Shown here piece after piece: positions 29,468 to 38,321 of a DNA stretch of 48,302 nucleotides (its first letter is position 1; each line of letters opens with the position of its first letter). This DNA comes from a virus. The notes under the pieces were generated by a model. The model worked only from the letters and a program-made list of their open reading frames with translations, had not been told where the DNA came from and did not search any database. The stretch is taken from positions 1 to 48,302 of the IMG/VR virus record IMGVR_UViG_3300042905_004817. The stretch is one strand, 5' to 3'. The translations under genes were made by a program, and so were the position numbers.

Positions 29468-29743
29468 ATGGCATGGTCAGACGTACTCAAGGCAGTTATC
29501 CCCATCGTGGTGGCTGCGCTTGCTTGGCTACTCGGTCAAGTGGCATCCTTCTCTGAGCGTCTGACCAAGATCGAGGGGCAGATGCCCGCGCTCATCACCA
29601 AGGAAGGCGTGCCCACCGACAGCCCGATCAGCGCAGAGCGTCGGGCCATCATGAAGGAGCAAATCTACAAGGACATCAACGACCTTCAAGTGAAGGTCAA
29701 ACTCCTTGAAGAGCGCGAGAAGTTCTTGAAGGGGAACAAGTAG
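29468..29743 (+). CDS. one-helix membrane protein with coiled coil, 91 aa
   Basis: An N-terminal membrane helix (VLKAVIPIVVAALAWLLGQVASF) precedes a charged coiled coil (YKDINDLQVKVKLLEEREKFLKGNK). This shape fits small lysis-associated proteins such as an antiholin or a spanin-like partner. It heads a run of four small membrane genes before the lysozyme. Confidence 0.6.
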   Translation: MAWSDVLKAVIPIVVAALAWLLGQVASFSERLTKIEGQMPALITKEGVPTDSPISAERRAIMKEQIYKDINDLQVKVKLLEEREKFLKGNK

Positions 29744-29746
29744 TGT

Positions 29747-30241
29747 ATGGAACCCATCACTGGCATTCTCGCGGCGGTATCGGCGGCGAATGCTGCGTTC
29801 GGAGCCGTTAAGAAACTCGTCGCCACGGGCCGCGAGATACAGGACGTTGCCGGTCAGATCGGTAAGTGGTACGGCGCCTTCGGGGACTTCAACCGCCTAG
29901 CCAACGAGAAGGCCAACAAGAAGCCCTCGGTCTTCAAACGGCTGCTGCACGACGGCAGCATCGAGCAGGAAGCCCTGCAGATCACGATGCACAAGCAGGC
30001 GTTGGTCAAGCAGGAGTACGAACTGAAAATTCTGATCATCGCTCACTACGGTGAGAACGTGTACAACGAGATGATCATGGAGCGCATCCGGCTGAAAAAG
30101 GAGCGCGAGAAGCGGGATCGTGAGCACCGCCTGCGGCAGCAGGAGTTCATGCTCAACGTGAAGTACGGCGCGGGTATTGCCTTCGTGGCAACCGCCCTGA
30201 TCGCGGTGGGTTACTACTTACTCGACAAGGTACAGCAATGA
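29747..30241 (+). CDS. tail-anchored membrane protein, 164 aa
   Basis: The N-terminus is a hydrophobic, Ala-rich helix (GILAAVSAANAAFGAVKKLV), the middle is a long charged helix (KQALVKQEYELKILIIAHYGENVYNEMIMERIRLKKEREKRDREHRLRQQ) and the C-terminus is one membrane helix (AGIAFVATALIAVGYYLL). It is a common gene of aquatic podovirus lysis regions with no assigned role. It overlaps the next start as ATGA. Confidence 0.6.
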   Translation: MEPITGILAAVSAANAAFGAVKKLVATGREIQDVAGQIGKWYGAFGDFNRLANEKANKKPSVFKRLLHDGSIEQEALQITMHKQALVKQEYELKILIIAHYGENVYNEMIMERIRLKKEREKRDREHRLRQQEFMLNVKYGAGIAFVATALIAVGYYLLDKVQQ

Positions 30242-30714
30242 GTTTCAGGAAGCCGCCGGAAGGCGCAAGCCGTTCAGAGAGGGAGGCCCATGTCAAGGCT
30301 CTTGCTGCGGTTTCTATTAGCCTGCTTGCTCTACTCCTTGCTGTTACAAATTACTTTGCCGGAAGGAACTCCTCTGCGGTTCTCAACGGAACCATAGAGT
30401 CCAACAACCTGTGGGCGTGGTATCAGGCCAAGAATGTCCGGGCGACCATCTACGAGGTCACCAACAACGAGCAGAAGGCCACCAAGCAACGCGCCGACAT
30501 GGACGAGATCATGGAGAAAGCCCGCGCTGCTGAAGCCAAGCGCGACGCTGCCAAGGCCAAGTCTTCCTACTACTCCTACTCCGGCATGGCGCTGCAACTG
30601 GCCATTGTCCTCTCCTCTGCCGCCATTCTGGCCGTCACCCTGAGCCTGTTCTACGCCTCACTTGGTGTGGGCGCAGTCGGGGTGCTTCTGTTCTTCTTTG
30701 CTCTAGGAGCCTGA
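30238..30714 (+). CDS. DUF4337-like membrane protein, 158 aa
   Basis: One N-terminal membrane helix (AAVSISLLALLLAVTNYFAG), then 'ESNNLWAWYQAKNVRATIYEV', a helical segment, and two C-terminal membrane helices (ALQLAIVLSSAAILAVTLSLFYASLGVGAVGVLLFFFALG). This order and the 'NNxWAxYQAK' motif match DUF4337 proteins of bacteria and phages. Its role is unknown; it lies in the lysis block. Confidence 0.7.
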   Translation: MSFRKPPEGASRSEREAHVKALAAVSISLLALLLAVTNYFAGRNSSAVLNGTIESNNLWAWYQAKNVRATIYEVTNNEQKATKQRADMDEIMEKARAAEAKRDAAKAKSSYYSYSGMALQLAIVLSSAAILAVTLSLFYASLGVGAVGVLLFFFALGA

Positions 30715-30715
30715 G

Positions 30716-31219
30716 ATGCTGTCGCTTCTTTCCACCCTTGGGGGCTTGCTCCTCTCGGGCCTGCCCAAATTGCTTGAATACTTCCAGAACAAGGCAGATC
30801 AAGCCCATGAACTGAAGTTGGCTCAGGTTCAGACCGAGCGCGAACTCCAACTGGCCGCAGCAGGCTTTGCCGCCCAGGCCCGCATGGAGGAAATTCGCAC
30901 CGAGCAGGTGGCGATGGAGACTGACGCCCGGATGACCGAGGCGGCTCTGGCGCACGACCAGAAGATCATGGACAAGGCATCCCGGTGGGTGGTGAACTAC
31001 ACCGGCACTGTGCGGCCCACGGTTACTTACATCTTCGTCTTTGAGCTGGTGGCCATCAACGCTTTCATGGCGTGGTATCTGTGGAACCACCCGAATCTGA
31101 TCCAGAGCATGGACGACATCATCAAGTACTCGGACCTGATCTTCTCCGCTGACGAGATGGCCATTCTTGGGGGCATCATCGGCTACTGGTTCGGGTCGCG
31201 CCAGTGGAGTAAGAAGTGA
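30716..31219 (+). CDS. holin (GTA-holin-like, 3TM type, putative), 167 aa
   Basis: A hydrophobic N-terminus (LLSTLGGLLLSGLPKLLEYF), a charged middle with a helix (AQVQTERELQLAAAGFAAQARMEE) and a C-terminal part 'VRPTVTYIFVFELVAINAFMAWYLW...SADEMAILGGIIGYWFGSRQWSKK' match the holin family PF11351 as I remember it. Holins open the inner membrane to release the lysozyme, whose gene overlaps this stop by 4 bases. Confidence 0.75.
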   Translation: MLSLLSTLGGLLLSGLPKLLEYFQNKADQAHELKLAQVQTERELQLAAAGFAAQARMEEIRTEQVAMETDARMTEAALAHDQKIMDKASRWVVNYTGTVRPTVTYIFVFELVAINAFMAWYLWNHPNLIQSMDDIIKYSDLIFSADEMAILGGIIGYWFGSRQWSKK

Positions 31220-31719
31220 AACTGAGCAAGGCAGGCGAAGACCTCATGCACAAGTATGAGGGGTTTAGGAGTAAACCCTACCTTTGCCCTGCCCACATCT
31301 GGACGATTGGCTATGGCCACGTCCTGTATCAAGAGCAGATCAGGCTCCCGGTCATCCGCAAGGAAGGCTACACCGGGATGCTCCGCAACGAGTTCCCCCT
31401 GAAGCCGGAGGACAGCCGTGTCTGGACTAAGACGGAGATCGACGAACTATTCCGTGATGATGTCGGGACTTTTGAACGTGGTGTTCTTCGACTTGTTCCC
31501 GGCGTATCTGGCCGTCAAGGCTCTTTTGACGCTCTGGTCAGTTTTGCCTTTAATGCAGGGCTAGGCAACCTTCAGCGCAGCCAGATCAGGATGCGGGCCA
31601 ACCGGGACGACTGGGGCGGGGCGGCAGACGCCTTCCGCCAGTGGACGATGGGTGGTGGCAAAGTCCTGCCGGGTCTGGTAAAACGCCGTGAAGCCGAGAT
31701 TGCCCTTTTTCTGTCTTGA
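31216..31719 (+). CDS. endolysin, T4-type lysozyme (GH24), 167 aa
   Basis: The enzyme cuts the peptidoglycan glycan chain at lysis. The catalytic pattern is Glu15-x8-Cys24-x5-Thr30 in 'YEGFRSKPYLCPAHIWTIGYGH', the E-C/D-T triad of GH24. 'FDALVSFAFNAGLGNLQRS', 'QWTMGGGKVLPGLVKRREAEIALF' are further family blocks. There is no signal peptide, so it depends on the holin encoded upstream. Length is normal. Confidence 0.9.
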   Translation: MKLSKAGEDLMHKYEGFRSKPYLCPAHIWTIGYGHVLYQEQIRLPVIRKEGYTGMLRNEFPLKPEDSRVWTKTEIDELFRDDVGTFERGVLRLVPGVSGRQGSFDALVSFAFNAGLGNLQRSQIRMRANRDDWGGAADAFRQWTMGGGKVLPGLVKRREAEIALFLS

Positions 31720-31734
31720 CAGGAAAATACCGCT

Positions 31735-33570
31735 ATGCCGCTCCAGAAAATCCTGTTTAAGCCCGGAGTCAACCGCGAGAACACGCGGTACACCACCGAA
31801 GGCGGGTGGTATGACTGCGACAAGGTCCGGTTCCGCCAAGGCACCCCCGAAAGGATTGGCGGGTGGCAACGGATCTCGGGCAACACTTTTTTGGGCGTCT
31901 GCCGTTCAATGTGGAACTGGGTGACGCTACAAAGCGAGAACCTGCTGGGCCTTGGCACCAACCTGAAGTTTTACATCGAGCGTGGTGGCGAGTATTACGA
32001 CATCACGCCGCTGCGCGCAACGGCGACACTTGGCACTGATCCGTTTACAGGTAACGGCACCACCACCGTGACGGTGACGGCCAACTCGCATGGCGGCATC
32101 ACGGGCGACTTTGTGACCTTCAGCGGCGTCACGGGCACTTATGCTTCGGTGCTGAACGCAGAGTTTCAGATCACGGTCACAGGCGTCAACACCTACACCA
32201 TCACCACGCCTTCGGTTGTTGCGGCAGGCGCAACGGGCGGCTCAGCTGTTTCCGCGGCATATCAAATCAACGTCGGACCCGCCACTGAAATTCCCATCAC
32301 AGGCTGGGGCGCGGGCACTTGGGGGACGGGCAGTTGGGGCATCGGTACGCCGAGCACGACCCAGACCTCAATCCGCCTGTGGAGCCAAGCCAACTTTGGC
32401 GAGGACTTGATCTTTGCCCCGCGCAAAGGCGGCATCTACTATTGGGACAACTCGGCAGGTGTCACCACCCGCGCAGTGGCGCTGTCTTCTTTGTCCGGTG
32501 CGTCAGACGTGCCGACCGTCAACAACATCGTCTTTGTGTCGGACATCAACCGGTTCGTGTTTTCGTTCGGTTGCAACGACTATGGCTCCGCTGCTCTGGA
32601 TCCCATGCTGATCCGCTGGTCAGCGCAGGAAGATGCAGTTGATTGGACGCCTGCGGCCACCAATCAGGCGGGGAGCGTGCGCGTGTCGCACGGTTCCGAA
32701 ATCGTGACCGTTGTACAGGCTCGTCAGGAAGTTGTGGTGTTCACCGACTCCGCGCTGTACTCACTGCAGTACCTGGGGCCGCCGATTGTGTGGGGTACCC
32801 AGCTACTAGGCGACAACATTTCTATTCTGAGCCAGAACGCGGCTGTGATTGCTTCTGGCGTGGTCTATTGGATGGGCGTGGACAAGTTCTACGCCTACGA
32901 CGGTCGCGTGCAGACGCTGCCTTGCGATGTGCGCCGCTACGTGTTCAGCAACTTCAACGCTTCGCAGGCGGGGCAGGTTTTTGCTGGCACGAACGAGGGC
33001 TTCAACGAGGTCTGGTGGTTCTACTGCTCCGCGGGCTCCACGACGGTGGACCGCTATGTGGTCTACAACTACCTTGAGCGCATCTGGTACTACGGCACGA
33101 TGGCCCGGACCGCGTGGCTTGATTCGGGCCTTCGCGAATACCCGATGGCGGCAACCTACAGCAATAACGTCGTCAACCACGAGCAGGGCATTGACGACAA
33201 TCAGACCGGAACTCCGACGGCCATCAGCGCCAACATTTCGTCGTCTGAGTTTGACATCGGCGATGGCCACAACTTCGGGTTCGTGTGGCGCATGCTGCCC
33301 GACATTACGTTTGAGAACTCCACCGCTAGCGGTGCCACGGTCAACATGACGCTCTACGGGCTGTACAACTCTGGCTCCGGGGCCGTGGACAGCTCAGGCA
33401 AGCCGGTGGTCAGAGGCAACACGTACGTGATTACCGAGGAGTTCACCGGGCAGATCTATACCCGTGTGCGTGGGCGGCAAATGATCTTCAAGATCGACTC
33501 CAACCAACTTGGCACGACGTGGCAGCTTGGCGCACCGCGGATCGACATTCGTCAGGATGGCCGTAGATGA
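31735..33570 (+). CDS. tail hub/nozzle protein (P22 gp10-like beta-propeller, putative), 611 aa
   Basis: The start 'ILFKPGVNRENTRYTTEGGWYDCDKVRFRQGTPERIGGWQRIS' is typical of podoviral tail nozzle proteins. Blade-like repeats of aromatic and Gly residues follow, with 'IIFAPRKGGIYYWDNS', 'VQARQEVVVFTDSALYSLQYLGPP', 'GVVYWMGVDKFYAYDG' and a Trp-Gly module 'GWGAGTWGTGSWGIG'. It forms the lower tail tube attached to the adaptors. It overlaps the next gene by 4 bases. Confidence 0.7.
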   Translation: MPLQKILFKPGVNRENTRYTTEGGWYDCDKVRFRQGTPERIGGWQRISGNTFLGVCRSMWNWVTLQSENLLGLGTNLKFYIERGGEYYDITPLRATATLGTDPFTGNGTTTVTVTANSHGGITGDFVTFSGVTGTYASVLNAEFQITVTGVNTYTITTPSVVAAGATGGSAVSAAYQINVGPATEIPITGWGAGTWGTGSWGIGTPSTTQTSIRLWSQANFGEDLIFAPRKGGIYYWDNSAGVTTRAVALSSLSGASDVPTVNNIVFVSDINRFVFSFGCNDYGSAALDPMLIRWSAQEDAVDWTPAATNQAGSVRVSHGSEIVTVVQARQEVVVFTDSALYSLQYLGPPIVWGTQLLGDNISILSQNAAVIASGVVYWMGVDKFYAYDGRVQTLPCDVRRYVFSNFNASQAGQVFAGTNEGFNEVWWFYCSAGSTTVDRYVVYNYLERIWYYGTMARTAWLDSGLREYPMAATYSNNVVNHEQGIDDNQTGTPTAISANISSSEFDIGDGHNFGFVWRMLPDITFENSTASGATVNMTLYGLYNSGSGAVDSSGKPVVRGNTYVITEEFTGQIYTRVRGRQMIFKIDSNQLGTTWQLGAPRIDIRQDGRR

Positions 33571-34943
33571 GCTTCATCATTGAAGATGCAATCGTCCCTG
33601 CGCCTCCCAACCTGCCTCTGGCCCCACGGGACTACGAGTCGCGTTACCACGAGCAGTTCAACAACGTCCTGCGTCTGTACTTCAACCGTCTGGACGCACT
33701 GCTGAGGCAAATTGTGACCACACCATCCCCCATCCCAATCTCTATTGGAGGCACCAACACGGATGCCTTTGGGCGGCTGCGGGTCAGTCAGCCCTACACG
33801 CTCTTTGATTCACAGCAACGCTACGCTGCAGACAATCAGTTCGACACGAGCACAGTCAACGGCGCATCCACCACGTTCCTGAGCAACGAATCTACGGTGC
33901 AGATGTCGGTGGCGGCGACCACCAACTCCGAAGCAGTGCGGCAGACGTTCCGCTCTATGTCCTACCAACCGGGCAAGGGGCTGTTGGTGCTTGCCACCTT
34001 TGCCATGAACACGCCCACAGCCAACATCCGTCAGCGTGTGGGGTACTTCAACACCCAGAACGGCGTGTTCTTTGAGGCCAACGGCACCACGCTGTCGATG
34101 GTCATGCGCTCTGATTCTCTGCCCACGCCGGGGACGCCAAGCGACATCCGCTCGATTCCTCAGTCTGCCTGGAACGGCGACAAGTTGGACGGCACCGGGG
34201 CATCAGGCTACACGCTTGATCCAAGCAAGACGCAGATTTTCTGGTGTGACTTTGAGTGGTTGGGTGTGGGCTCGGTGCGTACTGGGTTCGTGATCAACGG
34301 CCAGTACATCGTCTGCCATACCTTCAACAACGCCAACGAGATCGGCTCGGTCTACATGACCACGGCCATCCTGCCGGTGCGGTACGAGATCAAGAACCTA
34401 TCAAACGCCGTTACCGCGAGCATGAAGCACATCTGCTCAACGGTCATCTCTGAGGGCGGCTACGAGCAGTATTCCCCTAGCCACTTGGCGCGGCGCACGA
34501 CCAGACTCAGCAACATCCAACTGACGTTCAAGCCGGTTGTATCGATCCGTTTGGCGTCTACGGCGCTTGGTGCAGTGGTGCTCCCTGGCCGGATGCAGTT
34601 GCTCCCCATCACGAGCCAGAACTATGAAGTTGGCTTGTTCTTGAACGGAACGCTAACTGGTGCTTCGTGGTCAGCCGTTCCATCGGATGCCAACGTGGAG
34701 ATGGATACCTCTGCCACAGCCATAACGGGCGGCACCCTGGTGCAGACGGACTATGTGTCCTCAAGCGGCTCTGGTGGCACGCAGCCCCTGGTTGACCCCG
34801 CCGGTTACAACTGGGCTTTGCAGTTGGGCGTGTCCTTGGCCGGGGCCAGTGATGTCTTGACGCTTGCCATCCGCACGGTGGATTCTGCAACTCCGCAAGG
34901 CGACTGCTACGGCACTATCGCTTTCTGGGACTTGACCCAATAA
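33567..34943 (+). CDS. virion structural protein, 458 aa
   Basis: The N-terminus has a helix (ESRYHEQFNNVLRLYFNRLDALLRQI) followed by 'ISIGGTNTDAFGRLRVSQPYTLFDSQQRYA', a pattern I recognise from structural proteins of aquatic podoviruses. The rest is beta-rich with WNGDKLDGTGASG and YEIKNLSNAVTASMKHICSTVISEGGYEQ. It probably belongs to the tail tip or fibres. Exact role unknown. Confidence 0.65.
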   Translation: MSFIIEDAIVPAPPNLPLAPRDYESRYHEQFNNVLRLYFNRLDALLRQIVTTPSPIPISIGGTNTDAFGRLRVSQPYTLFDSQQRYAADNQFDTSTVNGASTTFLSNESTVQMSVAATTNSEAVRQTFRSMSYQPGKGLLVLATFAMNTPTANIRQRVGYFNTQNGVFFEANGTTLSMVMRSDSLPTPGTPSDIRSIPQSAWNGDKLDGTGASGYTLDPSKTQIFWCDFEWLGVGSVRTGFVINGQYIVCHTFNNANEIGSVYMTTAILPVRYEIKNLSNAVTASMKHICSTVISEGGYEQYSPSHLARRTTRLSNIQLTFKPVVSIRLASTALGAVVLPGRMQLLPITSQNYEVGLFLNGTLTGASWSAVPSDANVEMDTSATAITGGTLVQTDYVSSSGSGGTQPLVDPAGYNWALQLGVSLAGASDVLTLAIRTVDSATPQGDCYGTIAFWDLTQ

Positions 34944-34974
34944 AATGACTTCAACCTTTTTCTCGGGATAAATC

Positions 34975-37900
34975 ATGGCCACTGCTCAACAAGGGATCAT
35001 GGCTTTGCCAGAAATGAGCCAACAAGCGGCATCAGCGGCCATCAGCCCCGACCAAATGGCCGTGGTTGATCAGATGCGTCAGAACTTGTCCCCTAAGGAG
35101 GTCTCTGACGAACTGTTGGCAAACGCTTCCCAGGTCGATCCGCAAGCAGTTGCCGAGTTCACGGCAGAGCTGCGCGAACTGGATGTTCCGCCCGAAATTC
35201 TCGATCTGCTTGACCGCCTAATCGACGAGGTGCTGGCAAACCCTGAGAACTACGAAGCCATTAAGGAAAAATATCGTGCCCAGGGTGTCACTGAGGACAT
35301 CCTGCCGGAGGAGTTCGACGCTGAGCTTTTTGGTGCTCTGAACCTTGCTATTGAGCAACTTCGTGGAGAACCCGCCGGTCCCCAGGCCTTTGCCAAGGGC
35401 GGGATTGCTGAGCTCAAGCCTATTGCCAAGGCCATGGCTTCTTATGGCCGCAACGGCGACACCATGCTGGCGCACATCACGCCTGCTGAAGCCCGCATGC
35501 TGAAGAAGCGCGGCGGCTCGGGGACCATCAACCCTGTGACCGGATTGCCGGAGTTCGCAAACATTTTCAAGCGCATCGGCAAGGCCATCAAGAAGTTTGC
35601 TGGCAGCACGGTAGGCAAGTTGGTCATCGGCACTGCTTTGTTTATGGTGGCGGGTCCTGCTGCCGCCCAACTTTTAACACTCAGTTCCCCGATGGCAGTT
35701 GCTGGGGTCAGCGGTTTTGTCGCTGGAGCGGGAACCACCCTGCTTGCTGGCGGTAACTTGCGCGACGCCCTGAAGGCCGGTGCTATCGGTGGCCTCACCG
35801 CAGGCGCCATGCAGGGCCTCACCGGCATGGGTCCGACTCCCGCGGGCGGAGCTGAATCTGCTGCGGGTGCAGCGGGGACCACGGGTGCTGGGGCCGGCGC
35901 TGGAGCGGGCGCTACTCCACTGTCTTCGGCACCGCTTTCGCAGCCGTTGCCGACCCTTCCCTCCGCCCCCGCCATGCCGACTCTTCCGTCTGCTGTGGAT
36001 CCGTTTGCCGGGGCCCGGTTTGCTCCCACCTCCGCCCCCATGGTTTCGGCGATGCCCCCGGCCGCGTCTCCGTTTGAGTTTGCGGGACGCCTTGACCTGG
36101 GCGCGGGGACTCGTGCACCAACGGCGGCCAACATCATGGCCCCGAATGTCGGCAGAGACATTGCAGTGGCGGCCCCTGGTGCTGCTCCTGCAGCTTCCGT
36201 AGTTCCCACCGTTTCTGGGGTGCAACCCCCGGTAGACCTCAGCTCAGTCGCGGCTCGTGATGCGGCCGCTCAAGTAGCGGGCACTCCGCAGACTGCCACG
36301 CAGGTGTCAAGCGCGATGCGCCAGGGGTTCGGGCAGGGGGCACCCACTGATTTCTTGGGCAAGGCAAAAGAACTCTACACCCAGTATCTTTCACCCTCGG
36401 GGATTGAGGCGCAAGGAATTCCTGCGGCTGAAAAGGCGGGGCGCGAGGCAATTACGTCCCTTACTCAACGCCTGCCTGATGCCACGCCTGCCATGAAGGA
36501 AGCGGCTTACCAAGCCGCCTACAAACAGGCGATGCCCGGCATGTTTGCCAAATACGGCCCCATGACTGCTGCTGGTTTAGGCATCATGGGTCTGGCTGGC
36601 GGTTTCCAGCAGCGCGAAGTCAAGTCCCCGTACTCGGACCTCTTCACCGGTGGCCCGGGTTCCGCGCAAGACTTGCTTGCCAAAAACCCGTATCTGTACT
36701 ATCTCCAAAACCTCCCCGGCGTGACTTATTACGGCGGATCTGTCGTTCCGCCGGCTCCTCCAGTCCCTCCCCCCCGCTACGCCCATGGTGGAGAGGTTCA
36801 GCATTTTCAAGAGGGCGGTAATGTGCTGCCTTCGGCTACCACGATTGGCCGAGAAGCCGGCCTGCAGACCCCGCTGGTGGGCACGGCAGCAGGCGCCCCT
36901 GCCGTAGCGCCTACTCCTCCCGTGGGCCAAGTAGGTGTGGCCGCGGCGCCTTTTACCCAAGTGGCAACGCCCGCTACCGGCGGCTACAACATGTACTCTC
37001 CCGCCGCGCAGAACATGTACTACGGCGTGGTCAATCAGGGCCTGTTGGGCGGCTACCAGTACAACCCCCAAACGCGCCGCAACGAGCCGGTGACGTCGCT
37101 GCCCAGCGTGGAAGCCCCGTACAACACGACTGCACCTTATGCCTCGCTGGTTCCTGCTGAGGCCCGGGCCACGGTCATGCCTCCGTCCCCCATGCCCCGG
37201 CGTGCCCCGATGCAGTTCCCCACTGGGGAGCGTCTGGCAGAGATCGAAGGCAGCTACCGCAGCCTCTTGGGCCGCGATCCTGATGTAGCGGGCCTGATGG
37301 CATTTGGCAGCCCCCAGTACAACCTGTCGATGGAAGACATCCGCGGCATGATGCTGGCGTCTCCTGAGCGGCAACGGTATTTGGCACAGCAGGCGGCTGC
37401 CCAGGCCCCGGCGCCCGAGGCGGTGGTCAAGCCCATTACGGTAACGATTCCGCCGGCGCCCCCAAGGGCTCCTGCCGACCCGGTTTCCGGCCTGCCTCGG
37501 ATTGCTGCCCAGAATGTGGCGGCGGTGGAGCCAACCAAGCCCATCATCATTTCGTCCACGGCTCCGGCGGGCTACGACTACTCGGCAGCGGCACTTACAA
37601 CGGATCGTGAGCGCCAGATCAACGACCTGTACCGCTCCATCCTCAACCGCGACGCGGAGACGGCAGGCCTGAAGTACTGGGCGGGCTCCGGTTTGTCGAT
37701 CTCTGAGATCGAGGCTCAGATCCGCAAAATCGCCGGTGATATCGGCGTGCCGCTGACTATTCCCCAGAATGTGCCGGTGGCTGACGTCTCGCGGCCCGTG
37801 ACCATTTCGTCTACGGCTCCGGTGGGATATGACTACGCTGCCGCCCCAGTCACGAACGAGCGTGAGCAGCAAATCAACGACATCTACCGTCGCGTCCTGA

Positions 37901-38319
37901 ACCGCGATGCTGAGTCCGGTGGTTTGAAGCACTGGCGGGACAGCGGCCTGACCATCCCTGAGATTGAGGCGCAGGTTCGCAAGATTGCAGGGGATATTGG
38001 TGTCACGGTTGCCGCTCCGCGGCCCGTGGCCTCCTCTGGTGGTATCTCGACTATTCCCAAGACACCAACTGGCGGCGTTGTCCAAAGAAACATGGGAGGC
38101 ATTGCTTCCTTGGCCGCAGGCGGATATCCTCGTCGCACGGGTCAAATCGACGGACCGGGGACCGAGACTTCCGATTCCATCCCTGCGATGCTTTCTGACG
38201 GCGAATTTGTCATGACCGCTAAGGCTGTCCGTGGGGCAGGGGGTGGTGACCGCCGCAAAGGAGCTAAGAAGATGTATGCGCTCATGCATCAACTCGAACG
38301 TAACGCATCACGGGGCTAA
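34975..38319 (+). CDS. large virion protein with DUF4214-like repeats, 1114 aa
   Basis: The N-terminus is acidic and helical, residues about 220-275 are hydrophobic and Gly/Ala-rich (VIGTALFMVAGPAAAQLL, AVAGVSGFVAGAGTTLL) and may cross membranes, then a Pro/Ala-rich linker follows. Near the C-terminus three units of about 45 residues, each with 'INDLYRSILNRDAETAGLKYW..SGLSISEIEAQIR', resemble DUF4214. It ends with 'DSIPAMLSDGEFVMTAKAVRGAG', a motif frequent in large phage virion proteins. Probably an internal ejection or tape-measure-like protein. Confidence 0.65.
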   Translation: MATAQQGIMALPEMSQQAASAAISPDQMAVVDQMRQNLSPKEVSDELLANASQVDPQAVAEFTAELRELDVPPEILDLLDRLIDEVLANPENYEAIKEKYRAQGVTEDILPEEFDAELFGALNLAIEQLRGEPAGPQAFAKGGIAELKPIAKAMASYGRNGDTMLAHITPAEARMLKKRGGSGTINPVTGLPEFANIFKRIGKAIKKFAGSTVGKLVIGTALFMVAGPAAAQLLTLSSPMAVAGVSGFVAGAGTTLLAGGNLRDALKAGAIGGLTAGAMQGLTGMGPTPAGGAESAAGAAGTTGAGAGAGAGATPLSSAPLSQPLPTLPSAPAMPTLPSAVDPFAGARFAPTSAPMVSAMPPAASPFEFAGRLDLGAGTRAPTAANIMAPNVGRDIAVAAPGAAPAASVVPTVSGVQPPVDLSSVAARDAAAQVAGTPQTATQVSSAMRQGFGQGAPTDFLGKAKELYTQYLSPSGIEAQGIPAAEKAGREAITSLTQRLPDATPAMKEAAYQAAYKQAMPGMFAKYGPMTAAGLGIMGLAGGFQQREVKSPYSDLFTGGPGSAQDLLAKNPYLYYLQNLPGVTYYGGSVVPPAPPVPPPRYAHGGEVQHFQEGGNVLPSATTIGREAGLQTPLVGTAAGAPAVAPTPPVGQVGVAAAPFTQVATPATGGYNMYSPAAQNMYYGVVNQGLLGGYQYNPQTRRNEPVTSLPSVEAPYNTTAPYASLVPAEARATVMPPSPMPRRAPMQFPTGERLAEIEGSYRSLLGRDPDVAGLMAFGSPQYNLSMEDIRGMMLASPERQRYLAQQAAAQAPAPEAVVKPITVTIPPAPPRAPADPVSGLPRIAAQNVAAVEPTKPIIISSTAPAGYDYSAAALTTDRERQINDLYRSILNRDAETAGLKYWAGSGLSISEIEAQIRKIAGDIGVPLTIPQNVPVADVSRPVTISSTAPVGYDYAAAPVTNEREQQINDIYRRVLNRDAESGGLKHWRDSGLTIPEIEAQVRKIAGDIGVTVAAPRPVASSGGISTIPKTPTGGVVQRNMGGIASLAAGGYPRRTGQIDGPGTETSDSIPAMLSDGEFVMTAKAVRGAGGGDRRKGAKKMYALMHQLERNASRG

Positions 38320-38321
38320 AG

